Part shown: in pieces, positions 17,455-25,445 of the stretch | Layout of the letters: every line of letters starts with the position of its first letter | Numbering within the stretch: the stretch's first letter is position 1 | NCBI GenBank assembly: GCA_035516255.1 | Contig: DATJAL010000047.1 | Coordinates: 148,929 to 212,928, forward strand | Source: Chitinivibrionales bacterium | Lineage (GTDB): Bacteria; Fibrobacterota; Chitinivibrionia; Chitinivibrionales; FEN-1185 | Direction of reading: 5' to 3' | Length of the DNA stretch: 64,000 nt | Translations under genes and position numbers: made by a program | Notes under the pieces: generated by a model | Database searches by the model: none | The model's input: the letters and a program-made list of their open reading frames with translations, nothing else | Told to the model about the DNA's origin: nothing

Positions 17455-18171
17455 ATGATAAGAACAATCATGATCGTGGCCTTGTGCGTTCTGGGTCTTT
17501 CGGGTGCTGGGAATGCTACACAATCAGAGCGCGAGTTTGCGGTAATGCGGGAAAAGATGGTGCGGACGCAAATTGAAGCGCGGGGAGTTAAGGATACGAA
17601 CGTGCTTTCCGCAATGTTAAAGGTGGAGCGCCACAAATTTGTCCCTGACCCATATAAAGGCAGCGCTTATGAAGACCGTCCTCTTCCCATCAGCGAAGGC
17701 CAAACCATTTCGCAACCCTATGTCGTTGCGCTCATGACCCAGGCGCTCGCGGTCAACAGATCCTCAAAGGTCTTGGAAATCGGCACAGGCTCCGGATATC
17801 AGGCGGCGGTGCTTGCGGAATTGTGCGATAGCGTGTTTACCGTTGAGATAAACAAGTTCCTCGGCGAGAGCGCGGGAAAGCTGCTTTCGTCGCTCGGCTA
17901 CGCGCGAGTCAAGGTCCGCATCGGCGATGGATACCAGGGATGGAAAGAACATGCGCCCTTTGACGGCATCATCGTCACCTGCGCAGCCACGCGGGTGCCG
18001 AAGCCGCTTGCGGACCAGCTCAAGGAAGGGGGCATCATGGTGATACCGACGGGCGGGGCAACGGTGCAGGAGCTGCAGTTGTTCAGGAAAAAGAGCGGCG
18101 CTCTCATCCGCAACGCCATCGTGCGTGTCCGTTTTGTGCCGATGACCGACGAGTCGGGGAAAGCATATTAA
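17455..18171 (+). CDS. pcm: Protein-L-isoaspartate O-methyltransferase with a signal peptide
   Basis: Methylates isoaspartyl residues using S-adenosylmethionine, which starts their repair. The 238-residue chain begins at 17455, where AAGGAGGG lies eight bases upstream. The first 22 residues form a signal peptide (MIVALCVLGLSGAGNA), so this copy is probably exported. Family motifs: REKMVRTQIEARGV, HKFVPDPYKGSAYEDRPLPI, the SAM loop VLEIGTGSGYQAAVLAEL near residue 106, GDGYQGW, and DGIIVTCAATRVPKPLADQL. Because SAM is cytosolic, activity in the periplasm needs explanation; a non-cleaved anchor is an alternative. Confidence 0.88.
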   Translation: MIRTIMIVALCVLGLSGAGNATQSEREFAVMREKMVRTQIEARGVKDTNVLSAMLKVERHKFVPDPYKGSAYEDRPLPISEGQTISQPYVVALMTQALAVNRSSKVLEIGTGSGYQAAVLAELCDSVFTVEINKFLGESAGKLLSSLGYARVKVRIGDGYQGWKEHAPFDGIIVTCAATRVPKPLADQLKEGGIMVIPTGGATVQELQLFRKKSGALIRNAIVRVRFVPMTDESGKAY

Positions 18172-18288
18172 CCAAAACATCCGGCAATGGTTTCTGCGGA
18201 ACATGAATAAATACTATTTTCTTATTACACTATTATTACACGTATTACACGAAATTTTTCAAGCCCGCTCCGGCAGGAAAACATCTTT

Positions 18289-18678
18289 GTGAACCAAGTT
18301 CTTATGACCGGCGTGGTCATCGTTTCATTCGCGTTGCTATTTTATTCCATCGCGGTGATCGCCGAACAGCGCAAACCTATCGTCTCAAAACTCGTGCTGA
18401 CCTTTCTCACCGCGGGCCTTGCCTGCGACATTACGTCAACGATGTACATGATTGTCGGATCGCGCAACATTCCCATAACGGTCCACGGCGTCATCGGCTA
18501 TTCCGCGCTTCTGGCAATGCTGATCGAAACCATGATGATCTGGGGGCATTGGCGGAAAAACCGCAATGCCGTAAAAGTGCCGCGAGGCCTCCACCTCTAC
18601 ACCCGGATCGCCTATGGATGGTGGGTGGTCGCCTATATCGCTGGTGGAATTATCGCATCGGTCGGATTGAAATCCTAG
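18289..18678 (+). CDS. Four-helix membrane protein (TIGR03987-like)
   Basis: A 129-residue membrane protein using a GTG start with AGGAAA upstream. Four hydrophobic helices are visible: TGVVIVSFALLFYSIAVIAE, LVLTFLTAGLACDITST, VIGYSALLAMLIETMMIWGH and WWVVAYIAGGIIA. Sequence and length resemble the small TIGR03987 family of uncharacterised proteins; this recognition is from memory and moderate. It ends 41 bases before the SDR gene on the same strand, so they may be co-transcribed. Confidence 0.65.
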   Translation: MNQVLMTGVVIVSFALLFYSIAVIAEQRKPIVSKLVLTFLTAGLACDITSTMYMIVGSRNIPITVHGVIGYSALLAMLIETMMIWGHWRKNRNAVKVPRGLHLYTRIAYGWWVVAYIAGGIIASVGLKS

Positions 18679-18719
18679 GATATAAAAGATATAATTTGAG
18701 CTGTAGAGGAGGGATACAC

Positions 18720-19430
18720 ATGGACATTCCGGGAAAAGTTGCCATTATTACGGGCGCATCCGCGGGCATCGGGCTTGCCACCGCCAAACGCTTTGCGGCG
18801 GAAGGCGCAAAGGTGGTGCTCGCGGCGCGGTCGGCGGACAAGCTCACAGCACTTGCGGCTGAACTTCACAAACTGGGGCATGATGCGCTGTCGGTCGCCA
18901 CCGACATACGCGACAAGAACGCCGTCAACAATCTCATTGAAAAGGCATTTGCGCGTTACGGTCGCATCGACATTCTCATCAACAACGCCGGCCAGTCCGC
19001 CGTCGGCTCGGTCGCGGACATAAATCCCGACCACCTCCACTCGATCCTCACGCTCAACGTGTTCGGCCCTCTCTGGGCCATTCAGGCCGTTGTCCATAAA
19101 ATGCGCGTGAAGGGCGGCGGGCTCATCATCAACATCAGCTCCATGGTGACCAGGATGCACATCCCCGGGCTCGGCGCGTACGCCGCGTCGAAATGCGCCC
19201 TTTCGATGCTGTCCGACACGGCGCGCGACGAGCTTGCGCCCGACAAGATTCGCGTGGTCACCGTCTATCCCCGCATGACGGCAACCGATTTCGGGAAAAA
19301 CGCGCTCGGAGACCACCGCCTGGGCATGCAGCAGCGCGGCCATGCCCCGGTCATTGACACGCCGGAATATGTGGCGGGTAAGATCCTCGAGGCGGCGAAA
19401 AAAGAACCCGCCGAGCAGTTCATGGAATAA
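18720..19430 (+). CDS. Short-chain dehydrogenase/reductase
   Basis: A 236-residue classical SDR using NAD(P)H. Motifs: cofactor loop TGASAGIG, an Arg in VVLAARSADKL that favours NADPH, NNAG, the catalytic Ser in NISSMV, and YAASK with catalytic Tyr and Lys. The ATG at 18720 is preceded by AGAGGAGGG. The substrate loop after PRMTATDF is like that of general SDRs annotated as ketoacyl reductase or serine dehydrogenase, and the substrate cannot be told. The upstream small membrane protein may be co-expressed. Confidence 0.9.
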   Translation: MDIPGKVAIITGASAGIGLATAKRFAAEGAKVVLAARSADKLTALAAELHKLGHDALSVATDIRDKNAVNNLIEKAFARYGRIDILINNAGQSAVGSVADINPDHLHSILTLNVFGPLWAIQAVVHKMRVKGGGLIINISSMVTRMHIPGLGAYAASKCALSMLSDTARDELAPDKIRVVTVYPRMTATDFGKNALGDHRLGMQQRGHAPVIDTPEYVAGKILEAAKKEPAEQFME

Positions 19431-19479
19431 AATCGCCGGCAAAATACGCGCCCGTTTCCGCCCTTTAAAATACCCTCTG

Positions 19480-20271
19480 TCAAGGCACCACAAAAACGAG
19501 CCGGTTTGACGGAAGCGTGTCGATATTCGTGTACACGAACCGGTTTGTCGAAAGATCAAGATACCCGCTGTTTTCCGAACCCGCGGACGCGGCATACGCG
19601 ACGGTATACAGGGTATCACCGCTCTGGAACCCGGCGCTCGCAAAGGCCACCGGCTGCAGGCGGATCCCCGTCGAATCGATCCCGCCGATGAAAAAAGTGT
19701 TTTCTGGGCTTGCCGCCAGATAGGATGCCGGGTCGCGCGAAACCGATGCGCCGTGGCTGAAAAACAGGATCACCTTGTACTGTCCGTGGACGAGACTGTC
19801 GGAGGCGCGCACCCCAAGATATACTGAATTCGTGTCCCCGGTTTTCGGCACCCGTGTCCAGACACTGTCGATAAAAAACGCAGGCGGCTCGCACAGGTTC
19901 ACTGTGCCGATGTTCCGGTCTCCGCCGCCGACAAACTGCACCTGGACCTCTTTTGACGTCCCGTAACCGTCTTTTGAAAATGTTAAGGTGTATATCCCGG
20001 TTTCGGCACGGGAAAAGGCCCATTCCCCCGCGCTGTCGGTCTGCGTTGCGGCCCACGACCAATCGGCGCTCACGCGCACACCCGACCGGTCTGCAGGCTG
20101 GTCGCCGTTCGCTTTTATCAAGGTGACGAACCCGTATAACGTGCCACGCAATTCCGGGCCCTCCGGCCCCTGCGGCCCCTCGCGGCCCGGCCAGAAGCAG
20201 TTGCCGATAAGGGCCAAGAACAACCCTGGACCAAAAACACCGGCCAAAATGAACCTTTTTTTAGGTGACAT
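19480..20271 (-). CDS. Exported protein with collagen-like segment and carboxypeptidase-regulatory-like fold
   Basis: A 263-residue protein with an excellent AAGGAGG six bases before its ATG. The N-terminus is a signal sequence (FILAGVFGPGLFLALIG) followed by NCFWPG. The Cys may be lipidated, though the residue before it is Asn and the lipobox is not canonical. A short collagen-like run (GREGPQGPEGPE) comes next. Residues 45-120 form a beta-sandwich of the CarboxypepD_reg/SdrD B type: TLYGFVTLIKANGDQPAD, SGVRVSADWSW, TDSAGEWAFS, TGIYTLTFSKDGY. The rest is a beta-rich region without known motif. Likely an envelope protein of unknown role. Confidence 0.7.
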   Translation of the reverse strand: MSPKKRFILAGVFGPGLFLALIGNCFWPGREGPQGPEGPELRGTLYGFVTLIKANGDQPADRSGVRVSADWSWAATQTDSAGEWAFSRAETGIYTLTFSKDGYGTSKEVQVQFVGGGDRNIGTVNLCEPPAFFIDSVWTRVPKTGDTNSVYLGVRASDSLVHGQYKVILFFSHGASVSRDPASYLAASPENTFFIGGIDSTGIRLQPVAFASAGFQSGDTLYTVAYAASAGSENSGYLDLSTNRFVYTNIDTLPSNRLVFVVP

Positions 20272-20500
20272 GGCTTACCTCCTTTTCAACGCCGACCCAG
20301 TCCCAACAAGCATCGCATTTTTCATGCAACAGGAATGCCATTGACGAAAATCGGGCCGTGCAAATCGATACAGGAGGTATAAGTCGGAAAAACGTGGCGG
20401 TAATGAACATTGGGCGGGCTATTGCGAGACAATACCGCTGCTGACGGGCAACTTCGATGGAGGAATCAAAAACTGGTTCCCAGCTTGAAAATTTTTTCTC

Positions 20501-20537
20501 AAAAACAATAACGGCCTTTCCACTTGGAAAGGCCGTT
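20501..20537 (-). terminator. Rho-independent terminator for the Ala/Lys-rich lipoprotein gene
   Basis: On the minus strand AACGGCCTTTCC-AAGT-GGAAAGGCCGTT forms a perfect 12-base-pair hairpin followed by ATTGTTTTT, 24 bases past the stop of the gene at 20561-21199. Confidence 0.9.
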
Positions 20538-20560
20538 GGAGTCACATCGTTCAGTTCTTT

Positions 20561-21199
20561 TTATTTTCTTTTCTTTCCCTTGTGTTTTGCCGGCTTTGAT
20601 GCCGCTTTGGCCTTTGCCGGCGCGGGGGCCGGCTCGGCCTTTGCCGATTCAAGCGTCGCAATGCCCGCCTTTGCCGCATCAAGTGCTCCTGCAAGGTCGC
20701 CGCTCGCCTTGAGGCTCTGGGCGCTCGCGGCCTTCGCCTCCGCATCCGCAACAATCTTTACCTTGGCCTGGAACTGGGCCTTTGCCTTTTTGGCTTTTGG
20801 CGGCTTCTTCAGCATGTCCTTGGCCTTGGCGATGTCCGCGGTCAGTGTCGCAAGCGTTGTTTCAAGTTCGGTCTGCACTTTCGCCATTTCTTCCGCGGCC
20901 TTTGCCTTGAGTTCCGCGGCCTTTGCCGTGATCGAAACCAGGCTCGCCTTCGCCTTTTCGTAGTTCCTGCTCATGGGGCTTTTTTTCTTTTGCGCCTGGA
21001 TGTCGTCAAGCGCGCTGGTGAGGGACGCCTGAAGCGCCATGAAATCGGAGGCGACGTATTTGTCGGCCTGCGCGGCCTTGGCGGCGTCAACAGCGGCCTT
21101 TGCGGCGGCCTCTTCCTGCATGGGCTCCTTTGCGCAGCCGACCATCATCAGGGAAATGCCGGCAACCGCAGCGATTGCAAAAAGGCGTAAGCGTTTCAT
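20561..21199 (-). CDS. Ala/Lys-rich coiled-coil lipoprotein
   Basis: A 212-residue lipoprotein. The ATG at 21199 follows AAAGGAG at good spacing. The signal ends in the lipobox MMVGCAKEP, so Cys 23 or so is lipidated. The mature part is almost entirely helical and made of Ala, Lys, Glu and Asp heptads (AAAKAAVDAAKAAQ, ITAKAAELKAKAAEEM), with a very basic end (SKPAKHKGKKRK). This resembles small Gram-negative coiled-coil lipoproteins that span the periplasm, and the basic tail could contact peptidoglycan or polyanions. It has its own strong terminator, consistent with a highly expressed single gene. Confidence 0.8.
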   Translation of the reverse strand: MKRLRLFAIAAVAGISLMMVGCAKEPMQEEAAAKAAVDAAKAAQADKYVASDFMALQASLTSALDDIQAQKKKSPMSRNYEKAKASLVSITAKAAELKAKAAEEMAKVQTELETTLATLTADIAKAKDMLKKPPKAKKAKAQFQAKVKIVADAEAKAASAQSLKASGDLAGALDAAKAGIATLESAKAEPAPAPAKAKAASKPAKHKGKKRK

Positions 21200-21390
21200 A
21201 AACAACTCCTTTTTAGGATGAAGGTTTGTGGTGAAAGTTCACGGTTTAATGGATCAAGCGTCTTTCGCCCGCTTATTTAATATAAGAAATGTATGCCGGG
21301 ATAACAAATCGCAGGAGCCCGGATGTGGTGCTCGATTGGTTCCGCAATTATTTTAAAGATTCCTTGGTATCAACAACGGGAGGCAGTCCG

Positions 21391-22416
21391 ATGAAAAAAA
21401 GGATTCTTGTCGCTGTCATTACGGCCGCAGCATTTTCCTTTGTAAATGGTCAGGCGCCGGGGAAAAAGTCCGCACCCGAGACCGGACCCGTCACCGTAAA
21501 GGTGCCGTGCTCCGCAGCGCGCGATTTTTCCGAGGGACTGGCCGCGGTGCAGAGCAAGGGGCTGTGGGGGTACATCAACAAAAAAGGCGAATTCGCCGTC
21601 ACACCGCAGTTTGACGGCGCCGGAGAGTTCCGCGACGGCCTCGCCCGGGTTAAAGTCGGCGGCGACCTCAACGCCAAGCGCGGCTACATCAACGCCAAGG
21701 GCGCCTTTGCCATCAATCCGCAGTTCGAGCTCGCCGGGGATTTTTCTGAGGGGCTCGCCGCGGTCGCCGTGCACGGCCGGTGGGGCTACATTGACAAGAC
21801 AGGAACGATCGTGATCGCGCCGCAGTTCGACCTCTGCTACCCGTTCCGCGAGGGGCTCGCCAAAGTCCGCATCGGCGACGACCGGTCGGGCAGGCGCGGC
21901 TTCATCGACCGCAAGGGAAGGATCGTCATCAACCCGCGGTTCGACCTGGCCGGCGATTTCGCCGACAACCGGGCCATGGCCGTCATCCACGCCGCAAGCG
22001 ACGAATACGGCGAGCGGTCCGCGCAGAAATGCGGCTACCTCGGGAAAAACGGCGAGTTCGTGATCGCGCCCCAGTTCGACATCGCGCACAGTTTTTCCGA
22101 AGGGCTCGCGGCCGTGGTGGTCGGCGGCTCGGCCGACGAGTTCGGCTTCCTTGCCGGCGGCAGGACCGGCTACATCGACACCGCGGGAACGTTCGTCATC
22201 ACCCCGCGGTTCGAGGCGGGCGGGCAGTTTTCGGAGGGTCTCGCGCCCGTGCGCACCGAAAACAAATGGGGATACATTGACAAATCGGGAACAATGGTCG
22301 TTGCGCCGCAATTCGACGAGGCCGCGCCGTTTTCCGACGGCCTGGGCCGGGTCCGCCAGAACAATGTGAACGGCTTTATCAATAAAAACGGAAAACTTGT
22401 ATTAGTGCTTCCCTGA
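21391..22416 (+). CDS. Exported WG-repeat protein
   Basis: A 341-residue protein. The ATG at 21391 has GGGAGG upstream and a signal peptide (KRILVAVITAAAFSFVNG). It contains eight tandem WG (KWG) repeats of about 35-45 residues, for example WGYINKKGEFAVTPQFD, RGYINAKGAFAINPQFE, WGYIDKTGTIVIAPQFD and WGYIDKSGTMVVAPQFD. Each is preceded by a FxEGLAxV phrase. WG repeats are thought to form beta-propeller-like binding surfaces. The lipocalin follows 19 bases downstream and may be co-transcribed. The ligand is unknown. Confidence 0.88.
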   Translation: MKKRILVAVITAAAFSFVNGQAPGKKSAPETGPVTVKVPCSAARDFSEGLAAVQSKGLWGYINKKGEFAVTPQFDGAGEFRDGLARVKVGGDLNAKRGYINAKGAFAINPQFELAGDFSEGLAAVAVHGRWGYIDKTGTIVIAPQFDLCYPFREGLAKVRIGDDRSGRRGFIDRKGRIVINPRFDLAGDFADNRAMAVIHAASDEYGERSAQKCGYLGKNGEFVIAPQFDIAHSFSEGLAAVVVGGSADEFGFLAGGRTGYIDTAGTFVITPRFEAGGQFSEGLAPVRTENKWGYIDKSGTMVVAPQFDEAAPFSDGLGRVRQNNVNGFINKNGKLVLVLP

Positions 22417-22435
22417 CGGCATGACGGAGGGATGT

Positions 22436-22885
22436 ATGATCACGCCTGTTGACGGTTTCGATCTTGAAAAATATCTTGGCACCTGGTACGAAATCGCGCG
22501 CATGCCCGCGCCGTTTGAAAAAGGCCTGGTGGCCGTCACCGCCACCTACGGCCTCAAGGAAAACGGCATGGTGAGCGTTGTGAACCAGGGCCATAAAAAA
22601 ACGGCCGATGGAAAAATCTCCATCGCGCGCGGCAAGGCAAAGTTCGCGGGCGAACCTTCAAAAGGGCATCTCCGGGTTTCCTTTTTCTGGATTTTTTTCG
22701 GAGATTATATTATAGTCGATCTTGACAAAGCAAACTACCAGCACGCGCTTGTTTGCAGTCCGCCAAAATATGCGTGGATTTTGTGCAGAGCCCCCAGGCT
22801 CGATAAGGCCATTCTTGACAAGCTCATCGACAAATTGAAAACCCTCGGCTATGACACCTTGAGGCTAATCGCCGTCCCGCAATAA
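22436..22885 (+). CDS. Lipocalin family protein (Blc-like), without signal peptide
   Basis: A 149-residue bacterial lipocalin. The ATG at 22436 is preceded by GACGGAGGGATGT, which favours it over the ATG fifteen bases upstream. Signature GTWYEIARMPAPFEKG (structurally conserved region 1), then ATYGLKENGMVSVVNQ, LRVSFFWIFFGDYIIVDLD and WILCRAPRLD follow the Blc pattern; Blc binds lysophospholipids and fatty acids. E. coli Blc is an outer-membrane lipoprotein, but this copy has neither signal peptide nor lipobox, so it may be cytoplasmic or the annotated N-terminus may be incomplete. Confidence 0.88.
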   Translation: MITPVDGFDLEKYLGTWYEIARMPAPFEKGLVAVTATYGLKENGMVSVVNQGHKKTADGKISIARGKAKFAGEPSKGHLRVSFFWIFFGDYIIVDLDKANYQHALVCSPPKYAWILCRAPRLDKAILDKLIDKLKTLGYDTLRLIAVPQ

Positions 22886-22893
22886 GCGCCGCA

Positions 22894-23862
22894 TTACTTT
22901 CTGTACCCGATCACGATCCCCTGCTGTTCCATCAGGTAAACCTCGCTTCCCGGGCCTATCGAGTAATCGCAGGCATTCCTGTTTGCAAACATCGGGTCAT
23001 AGGTCCAATACTGCTGCGCTGAGGCAGGGGCCAGGGTGATTTCCTGCTGGTTTAAAAAAAGATCGAGGGAATCAAAAACAACTTGGGAGACGGTTGAATC
23101 CCACAATCCGGAAACAGCCGCGCCGGCGTTGTAGGCGATGATCGACCGTGTGACGCTCACCGCGCCCGCCGGCGTGGTGATGCTGATGCCACAGCTGTCG
23201 TTGTCGGAAACCGTGGCTTGCGTGACCGTTGCGGGCGTGGCGATCACCGCAATGCCCTCCTTGGCGTTGTGCGCCGAAAGGACATTGTCAAGCGCCGCCG
23301 TGTGGCCGGCCGTGGCATCGCCGCTGATCCTGACCCCGTTCCTGCCGTTGTTCAGGAACGCACAACGGGCAGCGCGCACGTCGCTGTCGGTGATTTCCAG
23401 TCCGTCAAGGGCATTGTCGCGAAACGCGCAGTCGGAGAAATCAATGTCGGATGAACCGTTTTCGACTTTGACACCACTTGCATAGCTGGAGTCGAACACG
23501 ATATTGGAGAATCTGATTGAACGCTGGCCGCTGATGTAGAGAATGCCGAGTCCGGGCTGCGCCCGCACCACCGTCGTACTGTCGGTCCCGGCAAGCACGA
23601 TGGGAAGGTCGGCCGTGCCGCTGCTGCCGAACCTGAGCGAAACAACGTAGGTGCCGGCAGCGAGCGCGATGGTGTCGCCGGCCCGGGCGCTCAACGCCCT
23701 TGCCATGAGGGAATCCTGGCTGGTGACAATTGTTTTTTCCCCCGCCGGGAGCGCGTGCCGGTTCGCGGGATCAAAAGGATTGTCCCTTGCAATGCAGGAA
23801 ATCCCCGTGGCCATGGCGGCCGGCCACAGCAGAAAGCATATTTGTGATATGAAGCGTTTCAT
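22894..23862 (-). CDS. Right-handed beta-helix lipoprotein
   Basis: A 322-residue protein. I start it at 23862 because the protein then begins with a lipoprotein signal (ISQICFLLWPAAMATGISC) whose Cys is followed by IARDNPFDPANR. The mature chain is a parallel beta-helix of the pectate-lyase/NosD type: repeated strand-turn units such as SIRFSNIVFDSSYASGVKVE, SDIDFSDCAFRDNALDGLEI, and CAFLNNGRNGVRISGDA. No pectate-lyase catalytic Asp/Arg set could be recognised, so it may bind rather than cleave polysaccharide. Its start overlaps that of the divergent gene by 14 bases. Confidence 0.75.
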   Translation of the reverse strand: MKRFISQICFLLWPAAMATGISCIARDNPFDPANRHALPAGEKTIVTSQDSLMARALSARAGDTIALAAGTYVVSLRFGSSGTADLPIVLAGTDSTTVVRAQPGLGILYISGQRSIRFSNIVFDSSYASGVKVENGSSDIDFSDCAFRDNALDGLEITDSDVRAARCAFLNNGRNGVRISGDATAGHTAALDNVLSAHNAKEGIAVIATPATVTQATVSDNDSCGISITTPAGAVSVTRSIIAYNAGAAVSGLWDSTVSQVVFDSLDLFLNQQEITLAPASAQQYWTYDPMFANRNACDYSIGPGSEVYLMEQQGIVIGYRK

Positions 23863-24757
23863 GCGTTCATCGGAACGATTATTTCTCCGGGCCTTTATCA
23901 TTGCGGCTTTTTGCCACACGGTTCAGGCGGAAAATCGTTCTTCACAAAATACTATTCTCCTTGTCACGGACACCACGCTTGATTCTTGCGTTTTCCCGGG
24001 ATTTTCCTCGGCACTTCTTCTCCACCTCAGGCAGAATCTTTCTACGGCCGACTGGAAGGTGCGGCAGCCGCCCGCGGCGGACAACACTTTGGCGATGGAT
24101 TCCTCAACCATGGTGCTCGTTGTCCGTCCGCGGCACCGGGATGACGGCGCAACGTCTTTGCGCGCGACCTTGGTTCGGTTTCCTTCATGGAAAGCGGGGA
24201 TGCACGACACCCTTGCGCCGCTTGTTGACATAGCATATACGAAGATGGACACGACCGCCGCGGCCCTTCTCGCGGCAAAAAAGATCGCCGAAAACCTGCG
24301 GAGCAGGTTCTCCTGCCGGCTGGTGGTCAGCAGCCTCCCGCCGCAGGCCGACGTAAAAAGCTCGGCCGGGCTCTATGGAAAATGTCCCGTGGCGTGGGAC
24401 GTCGCCTTCGGCATCACCGACGTCACGGCGCAAAAAAAAGGTTTTCTTCCCAAGACGGTGCGCTTGCAGCTTTCCGAGGCCCGCAACCCGGACACCGCCT
24501 TCATCGTTCTTGTCAAGCGCATGCCTTACCATTCGGCCGCGTTTGGTCCCGCCGTCGCCTGCGCCGCCGTGTCCGCCGCACTATACGGATGCGAATACTA
24601 CTATTATCAGAAATACCGGCGGCTGGGCGAAAATGATCTTACCAGCAATCCGGACGAATTCGGCAGGACTTTTTCCCTTGCACAGGGATGCGAATATGGA
24701 GCGGGCATTTCGCTCGGGCTTGCGTGCGCGCTGTTTGTGGTGACGTTTTTCTGGTAG
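23849..24757 (+). CDS. Exported PEGA-like protein with two C-terminal membrane helices
   Basis: A 302-residue protein. The start is uncertain: 23849 (MKRFMRSS) or 23861 (MRSSERLF); both give a signal peptide (FLRAFIIAAFCHTVQA). An N-terminal domain (NTILLVTDTTLDSCVFPGFS..LLLHLRQNL) looks like a periplasmic alpha/beta fold. Around residues 165-210, LVVSSLPPQADVKSSAGLYG, KCPVAWDVAFG and KKGFLPKTVRLQL fit a PEGA beta-sandwich. Two helices end the chain (FGPAVACAAVSAALYG and ISLGLACALFVVTFFW) with a YYYYQKY stretch between. Function unknown; probably an envelope-surface adaptor. No strong ribosome site precedes either start. Confidence 0.65.
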   Translation: MKRFMRSSERLFLRAFIIAAFCHTVQAENRSSQNTILLVTDTTLDSCVFPGFSSALLLHLRQNLSTADWKVRQPPAADNTLAMDSSTMVLVVRPRHRDDGATSLRATLVRFPSWKAGMHDTLAPLVDIAYTKMDTTAAALLAAKKIAENLRSRFSCRLVVSSLPPQADVKSSAGLYGKCPVAWDVAFGITDVTAQKKGFLPKTVRLQLSEARNPDTAFIVLVKRMPYHSAAFGPAVACAAVSAALYGCEYYYYQKYRRLGENDLTSNPDEFGRTFSLAQGCEYGAGISLGLACALFVVTFFW

Positions 24758-24771
24758 GAAAGAATTCACCA

Positions 24772-24808
24772 CGGAGACACGGAAAACACGGAAAAATCAC
24801 GAAGGATT
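24772..24808 (+). repeat. CACCACGGAGACACGG-type short repeat
   Basis: CACCACGGAGACACGGAAAACACGG resembles, in inverted form, the sequence at about 35899-35950 (CACCACAGAGACACAGAGAG). Such stretches are scattered in many bacterial genomes; no function is known to me. Confidence 0.5.
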
Positions 24809-24877
24809 AACAAGCCGCCTGACCGATGAACCATCATGCCGATTTTTCCCACTAAACAGAGGGGAAGAAGGACTGTG

Positions 24878-25441
24878 ATGAAAACGATCGTGGAGCCCTC
24901 AAAGGAGGTCCTGAGCGCTTGTAAAGCCGGGGACAGGGCCGCGTTCAAAACAATATTTGACTTGTATAAAATGTACGCATACAATCTCATTTATAAAATC
25001 ACCGGGCCTTCTTCCGACCATGAAGACCTTCTGCAGGAGACGTTTTTCCAGGTGTATCTTTCGCTGCGCACGTTTGAGGGCGCGTCGTCGTTCACCACGT
25101 GGTTCCACCGTGTGGTGGTGCAGGTGTGCAGCGGCAATCTGCGGTACAAACTCGCGGCAAAGCGAAAACCCGGTGAACCAACCATTAATTTCGACGATAC
25201 GCAGGAGACCATACCGGACAAAACGGAATCGCGCGAAAACAGGCTCGCGCTCAGGGACCTCGTGGAGAAGGCGCTTGCCGGACTGGATGATTCCCTCAGA
25301 ATTCCGCTTGTGCTCAATATATACAGTGAAATGGAAATCGGGGAAATCGCCGCGGTCATGAATATTCCCGAGGGCACGGTGAAGTCGCGGCTGTTTACCG
25401 CGCGCAAGCAGATGAAGGAATTTATCCAGAACGCCGGATGA
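24878..25441 (+). CDS. ECF-type RNA polymerase sigma factor
   Basis: A 187-residue sigma-70 family factor of the extracytoplasmic-function type, with regions 2 and 4 only. Region 2 shows DRAAFKTIFDLYKMYAYNLI and DLLQETFFQVYLSLRTFEG, then FTTWFHRVVVQVC for -10 recognition. Region 4 shows EMEIGEIAAVMNIPEGTVKS followed by RLFTARKQMKEF, a normal helix-turn-helix. The ATG at 24878 has AAGGA seven bases upstream. It is followed after four bases by a FecR-domain membrane protein, the usual partner arrangement for an anti-sigma factor. The secreted cellulases start 1.85 kb downstream. Confidence 0.92.
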   Translation: MKTIVEPSKEVLSACKAGDRAAFKTIFDLYKMYAYNLIYKITGPSSDHEDLLQETFFQVYLSLRTFEGASSFTTWFHRVVVQVCSGNLRYKLAAKRKPGEPTINFDDTQETIPDKTESRENRLALRDLVEKALAGLDDSLRIPLVLNIYSEMEIGEIAAVMNIPEGTVKSRLFTARKQMKEFIQNAG

Positions 25442-25445
25442 AAAG

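Noticed and set aside
21370..22311. 313-codon minus-strand open frame opposite the WG-repeat gene
   Set aside because: Its periodicity mirrors the WG repeats; no start signal or domain of its own.
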